Positions 32,344-40,839 of a stretch of DNA of 64,000 bases are shown here, one piece after another. Each line of letters begins with the position of its first letter. Positions within the stretch are counted from its first letter, which is position 1. The notes under the pieces were generated by a model. That model was not told where the DNA came from, searched no databases, and worked only from the letters and a program-made list of their open reading frames with translations. This DNA is from Cryobacterium sp. CG_9.6 (GTDB taxonomy: Bacteria > Actinomycetota > Actinomycetes > Actinomycetales > Microbacteriaceae): NCBI RefSeq assembly GCF_029893365.1, contig NZ_JARXUZ010000001.1, forward strand, positions 2,604,001-2,668,000. Direction: 5' to 3'. The position numbers and the translations under genes were made by a program.

Positions 32344-33060
32344 ATGAGCACGGTAAGTCGCGCATCGCTGGTGAGCGGGGCGTTCGTAAAATTGGCTGAT
32401 GCCCTGGTGGGCGAGTACGACGTTGTTGACGTCTTGCATACTCTGGTGGAGCAGTCGGTTGAGCTTCTTGACGCTGAGGCGGCCGGGCTACTGATTGCAG
32501 ACCAAGACGGCATCCTGCAGGTTCTTGCGTCCACCAGCGAAGAGAGCCAGCTGGTGGAGATCCTGCAAAGCGAAGCTGGTGTGGGTCCGTGCGTCGATGC
32601 TTTCCGCACCGGAGTCGTGGTGACGATCGATGACATCGCCTCTGTCGAGGGTGACCGCTACCCCGACTTTCAAGCAGCCGCTCTGTCCCAGGGCTTTCGT
32701 TCGGTGCACGCCATTCCCATGCGATTACGCCCCAACACCATCGGGGCACTGAATCTCTTCCGAATCCAAACCGGAGCGTTGAGCGAGGAAGACGCCGCAA
32801 TTGGCCAGGCTCTGGCGGATGTCGCCACCATCAGCATTTTGCAGGAGCGCACCGTGCGCGAAAATGCCGCCGTCACCGAACAACTGCAGCGGGCTCTCAA
32901 CAGTCGGGTTCTGATCGAGCAGGCCAAGGGGGTCATTGCCCAGCGCAGCCAACTGAATATGAACGATGCCTTCAACCGCCTGCGCACCTACGCCCGTGCG
33001 CACAACGAGTCCATGCACGAGAGCGCCGAAAAGGTCATCAGCAACGAAGTGCGCGTGTAG
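32344..33060 (+). CDS. GAF/ANTAR-domain regulator (second of two)
   Basis: A 238-aa protein. The GAF domain (about residues 10-165) includes DVLHTLVEQSVELLDAEAAG, GVGPCVDAFRTGVVVTIDDI and FRSVHAIPMRLRPNTIGALN. The ANTAR domain (about 175-235) has LNSRVLIEQAKGVIAQRSQL and AFNRLRTYARAHNESMHESA. This is the typical soluble actinobacterial GAF-ANTAR architecture. It is more canonical than its neighbour at 31634, which looks divergent in both domains. The presence of its own -10 suggests separate regulation. Confidence 0.88.
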   Translation: MSTVSRASLVSGAFVKLADALVGEYDVVDVLHTLVEQSVELLDAEAAGLLIADQDGILQVLASTSEESQLVEILQSEAGVGPCVDAFRTGVVVTIDDIASVEGDRYPDFQAAALSQGFRSVHAIPMRLRPNTIGALNLFRIQTGALSEEDAAIGQALADVATISILQERTVRENAAVTEQLQRALNSRVLIEQAKGVIAQRSQLNMNDAFNRLRTYARAHNESMHESAEKVISNEVRV

Positions 33061-33125
33061 CCTCAGCGGCCGCTAGCCGAACCGACCAGCAGTGCTCTTG
33101 GGTGTGAACGTGAGAATATTAGGTC

Positions 33126-36100
33126 ATGACTCCACGGGCGCCACGACCTCCGTCGGTCGCACCGGGTGGGATCCCGGCGTGGAAGGCGCTACTGGCCGCT
33201 CCGATTGCCGCAGCCGACGCATCCGTTCTGCGCCATTCCGGGCGCGTGGGCAGCCAACCGGTCGCGGCACACGACCGCCCCGCCACCCGGATGGGTCTGC
33301 AGTTCGAGCTGCGCGAACAGACGCCGCGCACGAGCGATCGCTGGCGCGGGCCAACAGCCCAACCGGTGAAGAAGCTGACGCCCGGCCACGGCGACTTTCG
33401 TCTCGGTGTGCGGCCCGTTGTGCACAACGACAACGGAAACTGGGTTCGGGCCAGCCTGGCGTGGAACAACCTCACGTTTCAGGTGCGGGAGCTGAACCTT
33501 GACCCTACGCAGCATCGGTGGTTTTCGGAGCTGATCGCCCTGTACCGGGCCGTGCGTCTGGTGTATTCGAGCCAAGAGGCCGATTGGATCTATCTCGATG
33601 AGTTCAGCAGCCCGCTCCTGTGGCATTTTTTCGAGCAGGCAACCGTGCTCGGGATCGCGTTTGTGGGCACGCAGAAGAACGTGAGCGTCAGCGTTGCCGA
33701 CACTGCGTCCGTGAGTCTTGATGTGACGCAGGCCCAGGGCGCCCTGAACCTTGCAGCCGTGCTCACCCTCGATGACCGGCCCTACCCCGCCGAACAGGCC
33801 GGGGCGATCGGCACCCACGGCGTCTACACGTATGCGTTCACCCCGCACGCCACCTTCACCCTCGCTCCCACCAGCCAGACGCTGACGACAGCCCAGCGTG
33901 CGCTGATGGGAAAGGCCTCCGCCGCGGTCGTTCCGGAGTCAGATGTCACCGAGTTTCTGACCGAATACTACCCAGCACTTCGCCGCACGCTGCCCACCAC
34001 CAGCACGGATGCCTCGGTGATCTTCGACGCGCCCCCTCCCCCCGTGCTCGTGGTCACCGCCCGGTTCGAGGCCCAGCAGACCCTCCGGCTGGACGGTGAA
34101 TTCGAGTACCGGGAAGGCACGCTGGTCACCCACCTTGCGTTGGAACCACGTGCCGACGACACCGATCCTCGCGATGGGGATGCGGAAGCCGAGCTGCGGG
34201 GCCGGGTGGCTGACGTGCTGAACCCGTCGGATGCCCGGACCGACGACGAGGGTCCCCCACCCGCAGCGCTGGGCGACACGCTGCGCGGCATCGACGCGGC
34301 ACGGTTCACCGCCACGGTTCTCAACCAGCTTCGCGCCCTGCCCGGCGTGCGCGTGGATGTGGTCGGCGACGAGCCAAACTACCGGGAACTCACCGCCACT
34401 CCCGAGCTCACCTTCACCACGGTGGAGAGCACGCAGCGCGACTGGTTTGACCTCGGCGTGCTCGTGCGGGTCGACGGCCGCAGCGTGCCGTTCGCACCAC
34501 TCTTCACGGCATTGTCGAAGGGGCAGGCACGCCTGCTGCTGGTGGACAACAGCTACCTGTCGCTGCGGCAGCCCGTGTTTGACCGGCTGCGCGAACTCAT
34601 CGAGGAGGCCCGCGAGCTCTCCGAGTGGGAAACGGGCCTCCGCATCAGCCGCCACCAGGCCAGCCTCTGGGCCGACTTCGAAGACCTCGCCGACGAGACC
34701 GAGCAGGCGGTGTCCTGGCGGGCCGCCGTGGGCGGGCTGCTCAACGTGACCGCAATCGAGCCCACACCCCTCCCACCGGGAGTGACCGCAACCCTCCGCC
34801 CGTACCAGTTACAGGGCTTCCAGTGGCTCGCGTTCCTCTACACGCACCGCCTCGGCGGGATCCTGGCGGACGACATGGGCCTTGGCAAGACCCTGCAGGC
34901 CCTGGCGCTGATGGAACACGCGACCCGAGTCGCCGCCGTTGGCACCGTTAGCACCGTTGGCACCGTTGGCACCGCAGAGCACCGCCGTCCGTTTGTGGTG
35001 GTGGCACCCACATCCGTTGTGTCGAACTGGGTGACCGAGGCCGCTCGCTTCACCCCGGGGCTCCGGGTACGCGCGATCACCGCCACCGAGGGCGCAAGCC
35101 GAACCTCCATAGCGGATGCCGCGGCAGACGCCGATGTGATCGTCACGTCGTACGCCCTCTTCCGGCTCGACTTTGACGCCTACCAGGCCCACGGCTGGGC
35201 CGGACTCGTGCTCGACGAGGCGCAGTTCGTGAAGAATCGTACCTCGCAGGCGTACCTCTGCGCACGCGACCTACGCACACCGTTCAAGCTGGCCATTACC
35301 GGCACCCCGATGGAAAACACGCTGCTCGACCTCTGGTCACTGCTCAGCATTGTGGCTCCCGGACTCTTCGCGTCGGCACGGTTATTCACGGAAACCTATG
35401 TTCGTCCGCTGGAGCTCCAGACAAACGCCGCACTCTTTGCACAGCTGCGCCGACGCATCCGCCCGGTGTTGCTACGGCGCACCAAGGAGGTGGTGGCACC
35501 GGAGCTACCGCCCAAGCAGGAGCAGGTGCTGGCAATCGAGCTGAACCCCGAGCACCGCGTGATCTACGACACGTTCCTCCAGCGCGAGCGACAGAAGCTG
35601 CTGGGCCTCATCGACGACATGGACAAGAACAGGTTCATCATCTTTCGCTCGATCACGCTGCTGCGCCTGCTCAGCCTCGACGCAACGCTCGTGGACGAGG
35701 CCTACCGCGACGTTTCGTCGAGCAAACTGGACGTGCTCCTGGAACAACTGGAAGACGTGGTGGCCGAGGGGCATCGCGCGCTGATCTTCAGTCAGTTCAC
35801 GTCGTTCTTGCGGTTGGCCGCAGCGCGGCTCGACGCACTCGGCACGCCGTACTGCTACCTGGACGGGTCGACGCTCGCGCGTTCGGAGGTCATTGATCGG
35901 TTCAAGACCGGCCTCGCACCGGTCTTCCTGATTAGTCTGAAGGCCGGCGGGTTTGGGCTCAACCTCACGGAAGCGGACTACGTTTTTCTCCTGGACCCGT
36001 GGTGGAACCCGGCGAGTGAAGCGCAGGCGATCGACCGCACCCATCGCATCGGCCAGACCCGCAACGTGATGGTTTATCGCATGGTGGCCACCGGCACGAT

Positions 36101-36248
36101 CGAAGAGAAGGTGATGGCGCTGAAGCAGCGGAAGGCCGCACTCTTCGACGCCGTACTGGGGGACGATGCGGATTTCAGCGAATCACTCACCGCCGACGAC
36201 ATCCGCTCACTGTTCGAACTTCCGGCGGGCACAAGGGACGTCACGTGA
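33126..36248 (+). CDS. SNF2/Swi2-family DEAD-like helicase
   Basis: A 1040-aa ATPase of the bacterial SNF2 (HepA-like) group. The N-terminal 550 residues are poorly conserved and include acidic and Pro-rich stretches. The motor has LGGILADDMGLGKTLQALAL (Walker A near residue 583), VVVAPTSVVSNW, LVLDEAQFVKN (DEAQ box near 695), LAITGTPMENTLLDLWSLL, and in the second lobe ALIFSQFTSFLRL, SLKAGGFGLNLTEADYVFL and DRTHRIGQTRNVMVYRM. It probably remodels protein-DNA complexes. A Val-Gly-Thr repeat from a 9-bp DNA repeat (34938-34973) is inserted behind motif I. ATG 33126 lies 6 nt behind GAATAT and may be leaderless. Confidence 0.88.
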   Translation: MTPRAPRPPSVAPGGIPAWKALLAAPIAAADASVLRHSGRVGSQPVAAHDRPATRMGLQFELREQTPRTSDRWRGPTAQPVKKLTPGHGDFRLGVRPVVHNDNGNWVRASLAWNNLTFQVRELNLDPTQHRWFSELIALYRAVRLVYSSQEADWIYLDEFSSPLLWHFFEQATVLGIAFVGTQKNVSVSVADTASVSLDVTQAQGALNLAAVLTLDDRPYPAEQAGAIGTHGVYTYAFTPHATFTLAPTSQTLTTAQRALMGKASAAVVPESDVTEFLTEYYPALRRTLPTTSTDASVIFDAPPPPVLVVTARFEAQQTLRLDGEFEYREGTLVTHLALEPRADDTDPRDGDAEAELRGRVADVLNPSDARTDDEGPPPAALGDTLRGIDAARFTATVLNQLRALPGVRVDVVGDEPNYRELTATPELTFTTVESTQRDWFDLGVLVRVDGRSVPFAPLFTALSKGQARLLLVDNSYLSLRQPVFDRLRELIEEARELSEWETGLRISRHQASLWADFEDLADETEQAVSWRAAVGGLLNVTAIEPTPLPPGVTATLRPYQLQGFQWLAFLYTHRLGGILADDMGLGKTLQALALMEHATRVAAVGTVSTVGTVGTAEHRRPFVVVAPTSVVSNWVTEAARFTPGLRVRAITATEGASRTSIADAAADADVIVTSYALFRLDFDAYQAHGWAGLVLDEAQFVKNRTSQAYLCARDLRTPFKLAITGTPMENTLLDLWSLLSIVAPGLFASARLFTETYVRPLELQTNAALFAQLRRRIRPVLLRRTKEVVAPELPPKQEQVLAIELNPEHRVIYDTFLQRERQKLLGLIDDMDKNRFIIFRSITLLRLLSLDATLVDEAYRDVSSSKLDVLLEQLEDVVAEGHRALIFSQFTSFLRLAAARLDALGTPYCYLDGSTLARSEVIDRFKTGLAPVFLISLKAGGFGLNLTEADYVFLLDPWWNPASEAQAIDRTHRIGQTRNVMVYRMVATGTIEEKVMALKQRKAALFDAVLGDDADFSESLTADDIRSLFELPAGTRDVT
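34938..34973 (+). repeat. 9-bp tandem repeat inside the SNF2 gene
   Basis: Four copies of GTTGGCACC, the second with one change (GTTAGCACC), encode VGT-VST-VGT-VGT between helicase motifs I and Ia. Multiples of nine keep the frame, so copy number can vary without breaking the gene. Confidence 0.85.
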
Positions 36249-36305
36249 AGTGACACCTCCGGCTGTGCGTTTGCCACCGAGCCGAAGGTACGTCAGACTC
36301 GATCT

Positions 36306-36599
36306 ATGATCACCGCAATGCTCGACCTCCGTATCAAGCCCGAATCTCTCGCCATTTCTGCCGCACTGATCAGCCGGGTTCTGACCCAGACCCGCGCGTT
36401 CGCCGGAAACGCCGGCGTCGACGTGCTGGTGGACACCGACGACGAGACACATGTTGTGGTCGTCGAACTGTGGGATTCGCTCGAGAGCGACGTGGCCTAC
36501 CGCGAGTGGCGTGCCACGGAGGAGGGGCAGAGCGACCTCGGGACGATCCTGGCCGACGCACCCACGCTGACCAAGTTCAGCACCACGGTCGCCCTGTAA
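36306..36599 (+). CDS. Small antibiotic biosynthesis monooxygenase-like (ABM-fold) protein
   Basis: A 97-aa protein with the pattern of the dimeric alpha-beta barrel ABM family: DLRIKPESLAISAALISRVL, NAGVDVLVDTDDETHVVVVE, WDSLESDVAYREW. Members include quinol monooxygenases and haem-degrading enzymes, but many have no known activity. Active-site residues cannot be named from this sequence. CAGACT sits 6 nt before ATG 36306 with no ribosome binding site, so it may be leaderless. Confidence 0.65.
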   Translation: MITAMLDLRIKPESLAISAALISRVLTQTRAFAGNAGVDVLVDTDDETHVVVVELWDSLESDVAYREWRATEEGQSDLGTILADAPTLTKFSTTVAL

Positions 36600-36620
36600 C
36601 AGCGGCGCCCTCCGCGACAA

Positions 36621-37646
36621 CTACACCGCGCTGGACCCCGCCCACAGGTTGATGCCCTGGTCGGTGGCGTGCTCATCGATTGCAGCAAGCTCATCAACGC
36701 TGAAGGACAGGGCATCAAGTGCGGCAACGTTGGTCTCGAGCTGAGCCACCGACGACGCGCCGATGAGCGCCGAGGTGACGGCGGTATTGCGCAGCACCCA
36801 GGCGAGCGCCATCTGCGCGAGTGACTGGCCGCGAGACTGCGCAATGTCGGTCAGTGAGCGGATGCTCGCAAGCGTCGCCTGGTTCACCATGGACTTATTC
36901 GCCGAACCGTCCCGTGCCACGCGGGAATCCGCTGGGATACCCGCGAGGTAGCGGTCGGTGAGGAGCCCCTGGGCGAGGGGGGAAAACGCGATGCAGCCGG
37001 CGCCGATGTCGTCGAGGGTGTCGAGCAGGTCGTCCTCCACCCATCGGTTGAACAGCGAGTACGACGGCTGGTGAATGAGCAGCGGGGTGCCCATCTCGGC
37101 GAGAATTGCGGCGGCCTCACGCGTGCGGGCCGGCGAATACGACGAGATCCCGGCGTAGAGGGCCCGACCGCTCGTCACGGCCGTGTGCAGGGCTCCCATG
37201 GTCTCTTCCAGCGGGGTATCCGGGTCGGCGCGGTGGGAGTAGAAGATGTCGACATAGTCCACGCCCATTCGGCCGAGGGACTGGTCCAGGCTCGCCAGCA
37301 GGTACTTGCGCGAACCGAAGTTACCATACGGCCCCGGCCACATGTCGTAGCCGGCCTTGCTGGAGATGACCATCTCGTCACGGTGTGCCGCGAAGTCTTC
37401 CGCAAAGATCTTGCCAAAGTTCGTTTCGGCACTTCCGGCCGGCGGCCCATAGTTGTTCGCGAGGTCAAAGTGCGTGATGCCGAGATCGAAGGCTCGGCGC
37501 AGGATGGCGCGCTGGGTCTCAATGGGCTTGTCATCGCCAAAATTCTGCCAGAGCCCGAGCGAGATCGAGGGCAGCTTCAGGCCGCTCCGTCCCGCGCGTC
37601 GGTACGGCATGGATTCGTAGCGGTCTTCTGCGGGAATGTAGGTCAC
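36621..37646 (-). CDS. Aldo/keto reductase, YghZ-like (L-glyceraldehyde 3-phosphate reductase type)
   Basis: A 341-aa NADPH-dependent oxidoreductase. The N-terminus (YESMPYRRAGRSGLKLPSIS, LGLWQNFGD) closely follows E. coli YghZ. The catalytic Tyr is in HFDLANNYGPPAGSAE, the Lys in VISSKAGYDMWPGPYG, and YVDIFYSHRADPDTPLEETM follows. The C-terminal cofactor region includes ALIGASSVAQLETNV. GTG 37646 is chosen because it gives a family-like start; the frame is open further upstream. It is divergent from the MOSC gene with 67 bp between them. Confidence 0.88.
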   Translation of the reverse strand: MTYIPAEDRYESMPYRRAGRSGLKLPSISLGLWQNFGDDKPIETQRAILRRAFDLGITHFDLANNYGPPAGSAETNFGKIFAEDFAAHRDEMVISSKAGYDMWPGPYGNFGSRKYLLASLDQSLGRMGVDYVDIFYSHRADPDTPLEETMGALHTAVTSGRALYAGISSYSPARTREAAAILAEMGTPLLIHQPSYSLFNRWVEDDLLDTLDDIGAGCIAFSPLAQGLLTDRYLAGIPADSRVARDGSANKSMVNQATLASIRSLTDIAQSRGQSLAQMALAWVLRNTAVTSALIGASSVAQLETNVAALDALSFSVDELAAIDEHATDQGINLWAGSSAV

Positions 37647-37713
37647 CCTCTTGATACTGCCACGGCATCCGCTCGGAAGGCAGTTGATACCGGCAGGATG
37701 CGAGAATGGCCGC

Positions 37714-38268
37714 ATGAACTTTGCGCCCCCATCCACGGTCGTCTCGGTGAGCCGTGACGATCGACACCGATTCAGCAAACCGCCCGTCACCGAGATTGTG
37801 CTGCGCGAGGGATTCGGCATTGAGGGTGACGCGCACGCGGGCGCCACCACCCAGCATCGCTACCTGCTGAAGAAAGACCCCACCCGGCCCAACCTCACGC
37901 AGGTGCACCTCATTGGTTCAGAACTCTTCAGCGACCTCGCACCCGCCGGTTTCAGCGTGGCGCCCGGCGACCTCGGTGAAAACGTGACGACAGCGGGCAT
38001 TGACCTGATGACCCTGCCGGAGGGCACCCTGCTCTCTCTCGGCGACGACGCGGTCGTGCGCCTCACCGGCATGCGTAGCCCGTGCTCCAGCATCAACGGT
38101 TTTCAACGCTCGCTGATGAAAACCCTCATGCCACCGGATGCACAGGGTCACCCCATGCGCCGGGCCGGCGTCATGGGATTGGTCACCCGGAGCGGCACGG
38201 TTCGGCCCGGCGACACGATTCGCGTGCAGCTGCCCGTGGGCGAACAGCGCCCGCTCGTCGTCGTCTGA
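37714..38268 (+). CDS. MOSC-domain protein
   Basis: A 184-aa protein consisting of one MOSC domain, a sulfur-carrier fold linked to molybdenum-cofactor enzymes and related detoxifying reductases. The motifs GFGIEGDAHAGATTQHRYLL, QVHLIGSELF, PGDLGENVTTAGIDLMTLPE and the conserved Cys in RSPCSSINGFQ are visible. Stand-alone YiiM-like members reduce N-hydroxylated compounds or protect against them. The substrate here is unknown. No molybdenum-cofactor genes are adjacent. Confidence 0.85.
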   Translation: MNFAPPSTVVSVSRDDRHRFSKPPVTEIVLREGFGIEGDAHAGATTQHRYLLKKDPTRPNLTQVHLIGSELFSDLAPAGFSVAPGDLGENVTTAGIDLMTLPEGTLLSLGDDAVVRLTGMRSPCSSINGFQRSLMKTLMPPDAQGHPMRRAGVMGLVTRSGTVRPGDTIRVQLPVGEQRPLVVV

Positions 38269-38295
38269 TCCCGCGTCACCTGCCGGACGCGGCCT

Positions 38296-39168
38296 CTACT
38301 CCTCGACGTCAATCTCTTCGCTGGGCTGGAACCACGGCGGGTACACGGCAACCTTGGGGCTATAACCGGACTGCTTCAGGATCGCGCGCACCACGTCTCG
38401 AACGCGGTCGTTCGCCACGCCCAAGAGGGTGACCAGCTCGAGCGGGAACGAGTCCATGACCAGCAGTTCCGCGTGCCGCAGCACATCTGACTCGGGATCG
38501 GAACGCAGGCGAACCAGCATCCGCTCGACACCGTCGCTCGTCGCAACAATGCGGGTACCGGCAGCCCCGGCATCACCGTCGGCGAGCGCCACACCCGCGG
38601 GGAAATCTTCGTTGGTGGCCACGTGCGCGTCAACGACGGTCTTGACCGTGCTCACGATAATCACGAAGTCGTAGGCGTCAGACCCGTGCGCGTTGAGCAC
38701 GAGACGCGGATCCCCGGTGCGGGCGCGGATGGCATCCCACACACTCGCGTCCGGGGAGAGAAAGAAGGGCACATAGTTGGCCACGGTGAGGTCGTCATCA
38801 CCGGGAAGAAGAACCGTGCGGCGGGCGTCACGCACAGCGGGCGCGGACACGTCAACGGTTGGTCGCACCTCCATCGACTCGCTCGCATCGGCCAGCAGTC
38901 CCCCGTCGGCCAGAATGGCTGCGAGGTTGCTGATGTGGGTCACGTGGTACAGACGCTGTTCGCCCACGTTGTCAACGGCCCGCTTGGCGGCGGCCGTCTT
39001 CCGGGGGGCAGCGACCGGCGTGACGCGCCGCGGCCCGGTGAGAGACGGGGGTTTAGCGCTGCTCGACCGCTTCCGGACGGTGGCTACGGGAACGACCTCC
39101 GGTGCAGCCTTGGGAAAGCAGATGGCGCACAGCCCGCCATCGAGTCCGTGAATGCATTCGTCGCTCAA
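38296..39168 (-). CDS. DarT-like (DUF4433) ADP-ribosyltransferase-family protein, first copy
   Basis: A 290-aa protein if TTG 39168 is the start (AAAGG 7 nt upstream); a GTG at 39207 adds 13 residues. The N-terminus has CIHGLDGGLCAIC, a C-x-H-x6-C-x2-C motif that may bind zinc. A basic linker follows. The core resembles DarT: LYHVTHISNLAAILADGGLL near residue 73, VANYVPFFLSPDASVWDAI, and AELLVMDSFPLELV about 60 residues before the end, where DarT has its catalytic Glu. DarT toxins ADP-ribosylate thymidine in single-stranded DNA and are paired with a DarG macrodomain antitoxin. No macrodomain gene is adjacent or elsewhere in the window, so toxicity is doubtful. Confidence 0.65.
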   Translation of the reverse strand: MSDECIHGLDGGLCAICFPKAAPEVVPVATVRKRSSSAKPPSLTGPRRVTPVAAPRKTAAAKRAVDNVGEQRLYHVTHISNLAAILADGGLLADASESMEVRPTVDVSAPAVRDARRTVLLPGDDDLTVANYVPFFLSPDASVWDAIRARTGDPRLVLNAHGSDAYDFVIIVSTVKTVVDAHVATNEDFPAGVALADGDAGAAGTRIVATSDGVERMLVRLRSDPESDVLRHAELLVMDSFPLELVTLLGVANDRVRDVVRAILKQSGYSPKVAVYPPWFQPSEEIDVEE

Positions 39169-39288
39169 GTCAAAACCTTTCGTGGGCGTGGGAAAGAACA
39201 CCACCAACCAACGTTACGTTTATTTTGCCGAGCCTGCTGCCATTCGCCCTGATTCTTCCCGACGTAAGCACGGCTCGCGTCGTGCCGA

Positions 39289-39972
39289 CTAGGGACGCAG
39301 GCTGAAGACCACACCCGTTTCGGTGACCGTCACCCGGAGACGGTCCAGGCCCGGCACCACCAGGTCCGCCACCAGCTCCTCGGCGGTGTGGGTTCCCACC
39401 ACGCCAATGGTCGTGCACCCCGCGGCGCGGGCTGCAGCCAGGCCGGCGGGCGCGTCTTCCACGACGATGCACTGCGCCGGATCAAGCCCGAGTCGCTCTG
39501 CCCCGACCAGGAACGGTTCCGGGTTGGGTTTGCCGCGCGGCGTGTCGTCGATCGTCACGATCACGCTCGGCGCAACGAGCCCGGACGCCGCAATTCTGGC
39601 TGAGGCAAGGGTGCGCGCGCACGAGGTGACGATGGCACGGCGGGCTTCGGGGATGCTGCCCAGCAGGTCTGCTGCCCCGGGCAAAACCGTGATGTCATGG
39701 GTGTCCGCGGTTTCCAAAGCAAGGACGTGAGCGAGGGCCTCCTCCACCTCGGCGGCCGGCACGAGCGATTCCACGATCTGCCGTGCGGGCATACCGTGGT
39801 TACCCGAGCGGAAAGCCTCATCGATGCCGCGCTCGGCAGCCCAGCGCAGCCAGGATCGGTTCACGGCGGGGGTGGAGTCGATCAGTGTGCCATCCATATC
39901 GAACAGAACGCCGTGAAATGTTCGCCCGAGCACTATTGTCGCGGTAACGGGGGTGGTAGCGGCGACGGGCAT
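39289..39972 (-). CDS. HAD-superfamily sugar-phosphatase-like hydrolase
   Basis: A 227-aa HAD phosphatase. Motif I is FHGVLFDMDGTLIDST (nucleophile Asp and acid Asp in DMD), motif II is AIVTSCA, motif III with Lys is RGKPNPEPFLVGAERLG, and motif IV is CIVVEDAPAGLAAARAAG. The arrangement is that of YfbT/Gpp-type sugar or glycerol phosphatases. The substrate is not deducible. ATG 39972 has AAAGGAA upstream; the frame is open to 40098 but overlaps the next gene. Confidence 0.85.
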   Translation of the reverse strand: MPVAATTPVTATIVLGRTFHGVLFDMDGTLIDSTPAVNRSWLRWAAERGIDEAFRSGNHGMPARQIVESLVPAAEVEEALAHVLALETADTHDITVLPGAADLLGSIPEARRAIVTSCARTLASARIAASGLVAPSVIVTIDDTPRGKPNPEPFLVGAERLGLDPAQCIVVEDAPAGLAAARAAGCTTIGVVGTHTAEELVADLVVPGLDRLRVTVTETGVVFSLRP

Positions 39973-40030
39973 CTGGTTCCTTTCGAGCGGTGCTTCACGA
40001 TGAGGGGACGCCCACCGGTCGAGGTCAGGC

Positions 40031-40762
40031 TCAGATCTCGAAGTCTGCCCCGCGGGATGCGACCGCGTCCGTGAGCGGGCGCATCGGCTTAGACGCACTG
40101 TACGAGGACGTCACCAAGATGGGCATGTGATCCGACGTGCCACTCGGCAAGGTTTCTACGTTGTCGATGCTGAGACCCACCGAGGTGGCCAAGTCGAAGT
40201 GCCCGTGGAAGAACTTGTAACGGGTGTAGGTGACCGTGTCGCTCAGGGTCAGGTCATACCCGGACTCGTTCACCCGGGCACTCAGTTTCTGCTTGAAGAT
40301 GGGGTAGTTGTAATCGCCCACCATGAGCGTGGGCAGTCCGGGGCCGAGCTCGTGCAGCTCGTCGTGTGCCGAACGAATCTGGTTGCGGCGCAGGGAATTC
40401 AGCGCGGTCAGTGGTGCGGCATGGAACGAGGCCACCACAATCTCGCGCTGCTCGGCCAGATCAACCAGGCGTGTACCGATCAGTCTTTCGTGTGCCGGCG
40501 TGAGCACGCGGTCATGCAGGGACTTTTTGAGCGCGAACGTTTTTGTTTCCAGCGCACGAAACCGGTCGCGTCGATAATAGATCGCCAGACCGAGCCGGTT
40601 ACGCACCGTCGAATCCGCCAGGTGCAGCAAACCCACCTCGGCGGGTAGCTCTTCGGTGTCGCACTCCTGCAGACAGAGAATGTCGGGATCGTAGCGCTCC
40701 ACCAGCGCGACGAGTTCACCGCTGGCCCGATTCTTTCGGAGATTGTAACTAATGACCTTCAT
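40031..40762 (-). CDS. Endonuclease/exonuclease/phosphatase family protein
   Basis: A 243-aa EEP-fold protein. It starts MKVISYNLRKNRASGELVAL; the metal-binding Glu is in DILCLQECDTEEL, followed by VVASFHAAPLTALNS, LPTLMVGDYNYPIF (Asp and Asn of the active site) and the C-terminal GTSDHMPIL (Asp-His). All catalytic elements are intact. The family covers DNases, phospholipases and phosphatases, and the substrate cannot be read. No signal peptide is visible. Confidence 0.8.
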   Translation of the reverse strand: MKVISYNLRKNRASGELVALVERYDPDILCLQECDTEELPAEVGLLHLADSTVRNRLGLAIYYRRDRFRALETKTFALKKSLHDRVLTPAHERLIGTRLVDLAEQREIVVASFHAAPLTALNSLRRNQIRSAHDELHELGPGLPTLMVGDYNYPIFKQKLSARVNESGYDLTLSDTVTYTRYKFFHGHFDLATSVGLSIDNVETLPSGTSDHMPILVTSSYSASKPMRPLTDAVASRGADFEI

Positions 40763-40839
40763 GGAAGACCTGCCTCAAACTCAAGTTGAATTACCCCAGC
40801 CTACGATCCCTCACCCGTGAGTTTGCACCGTAATGCGCT

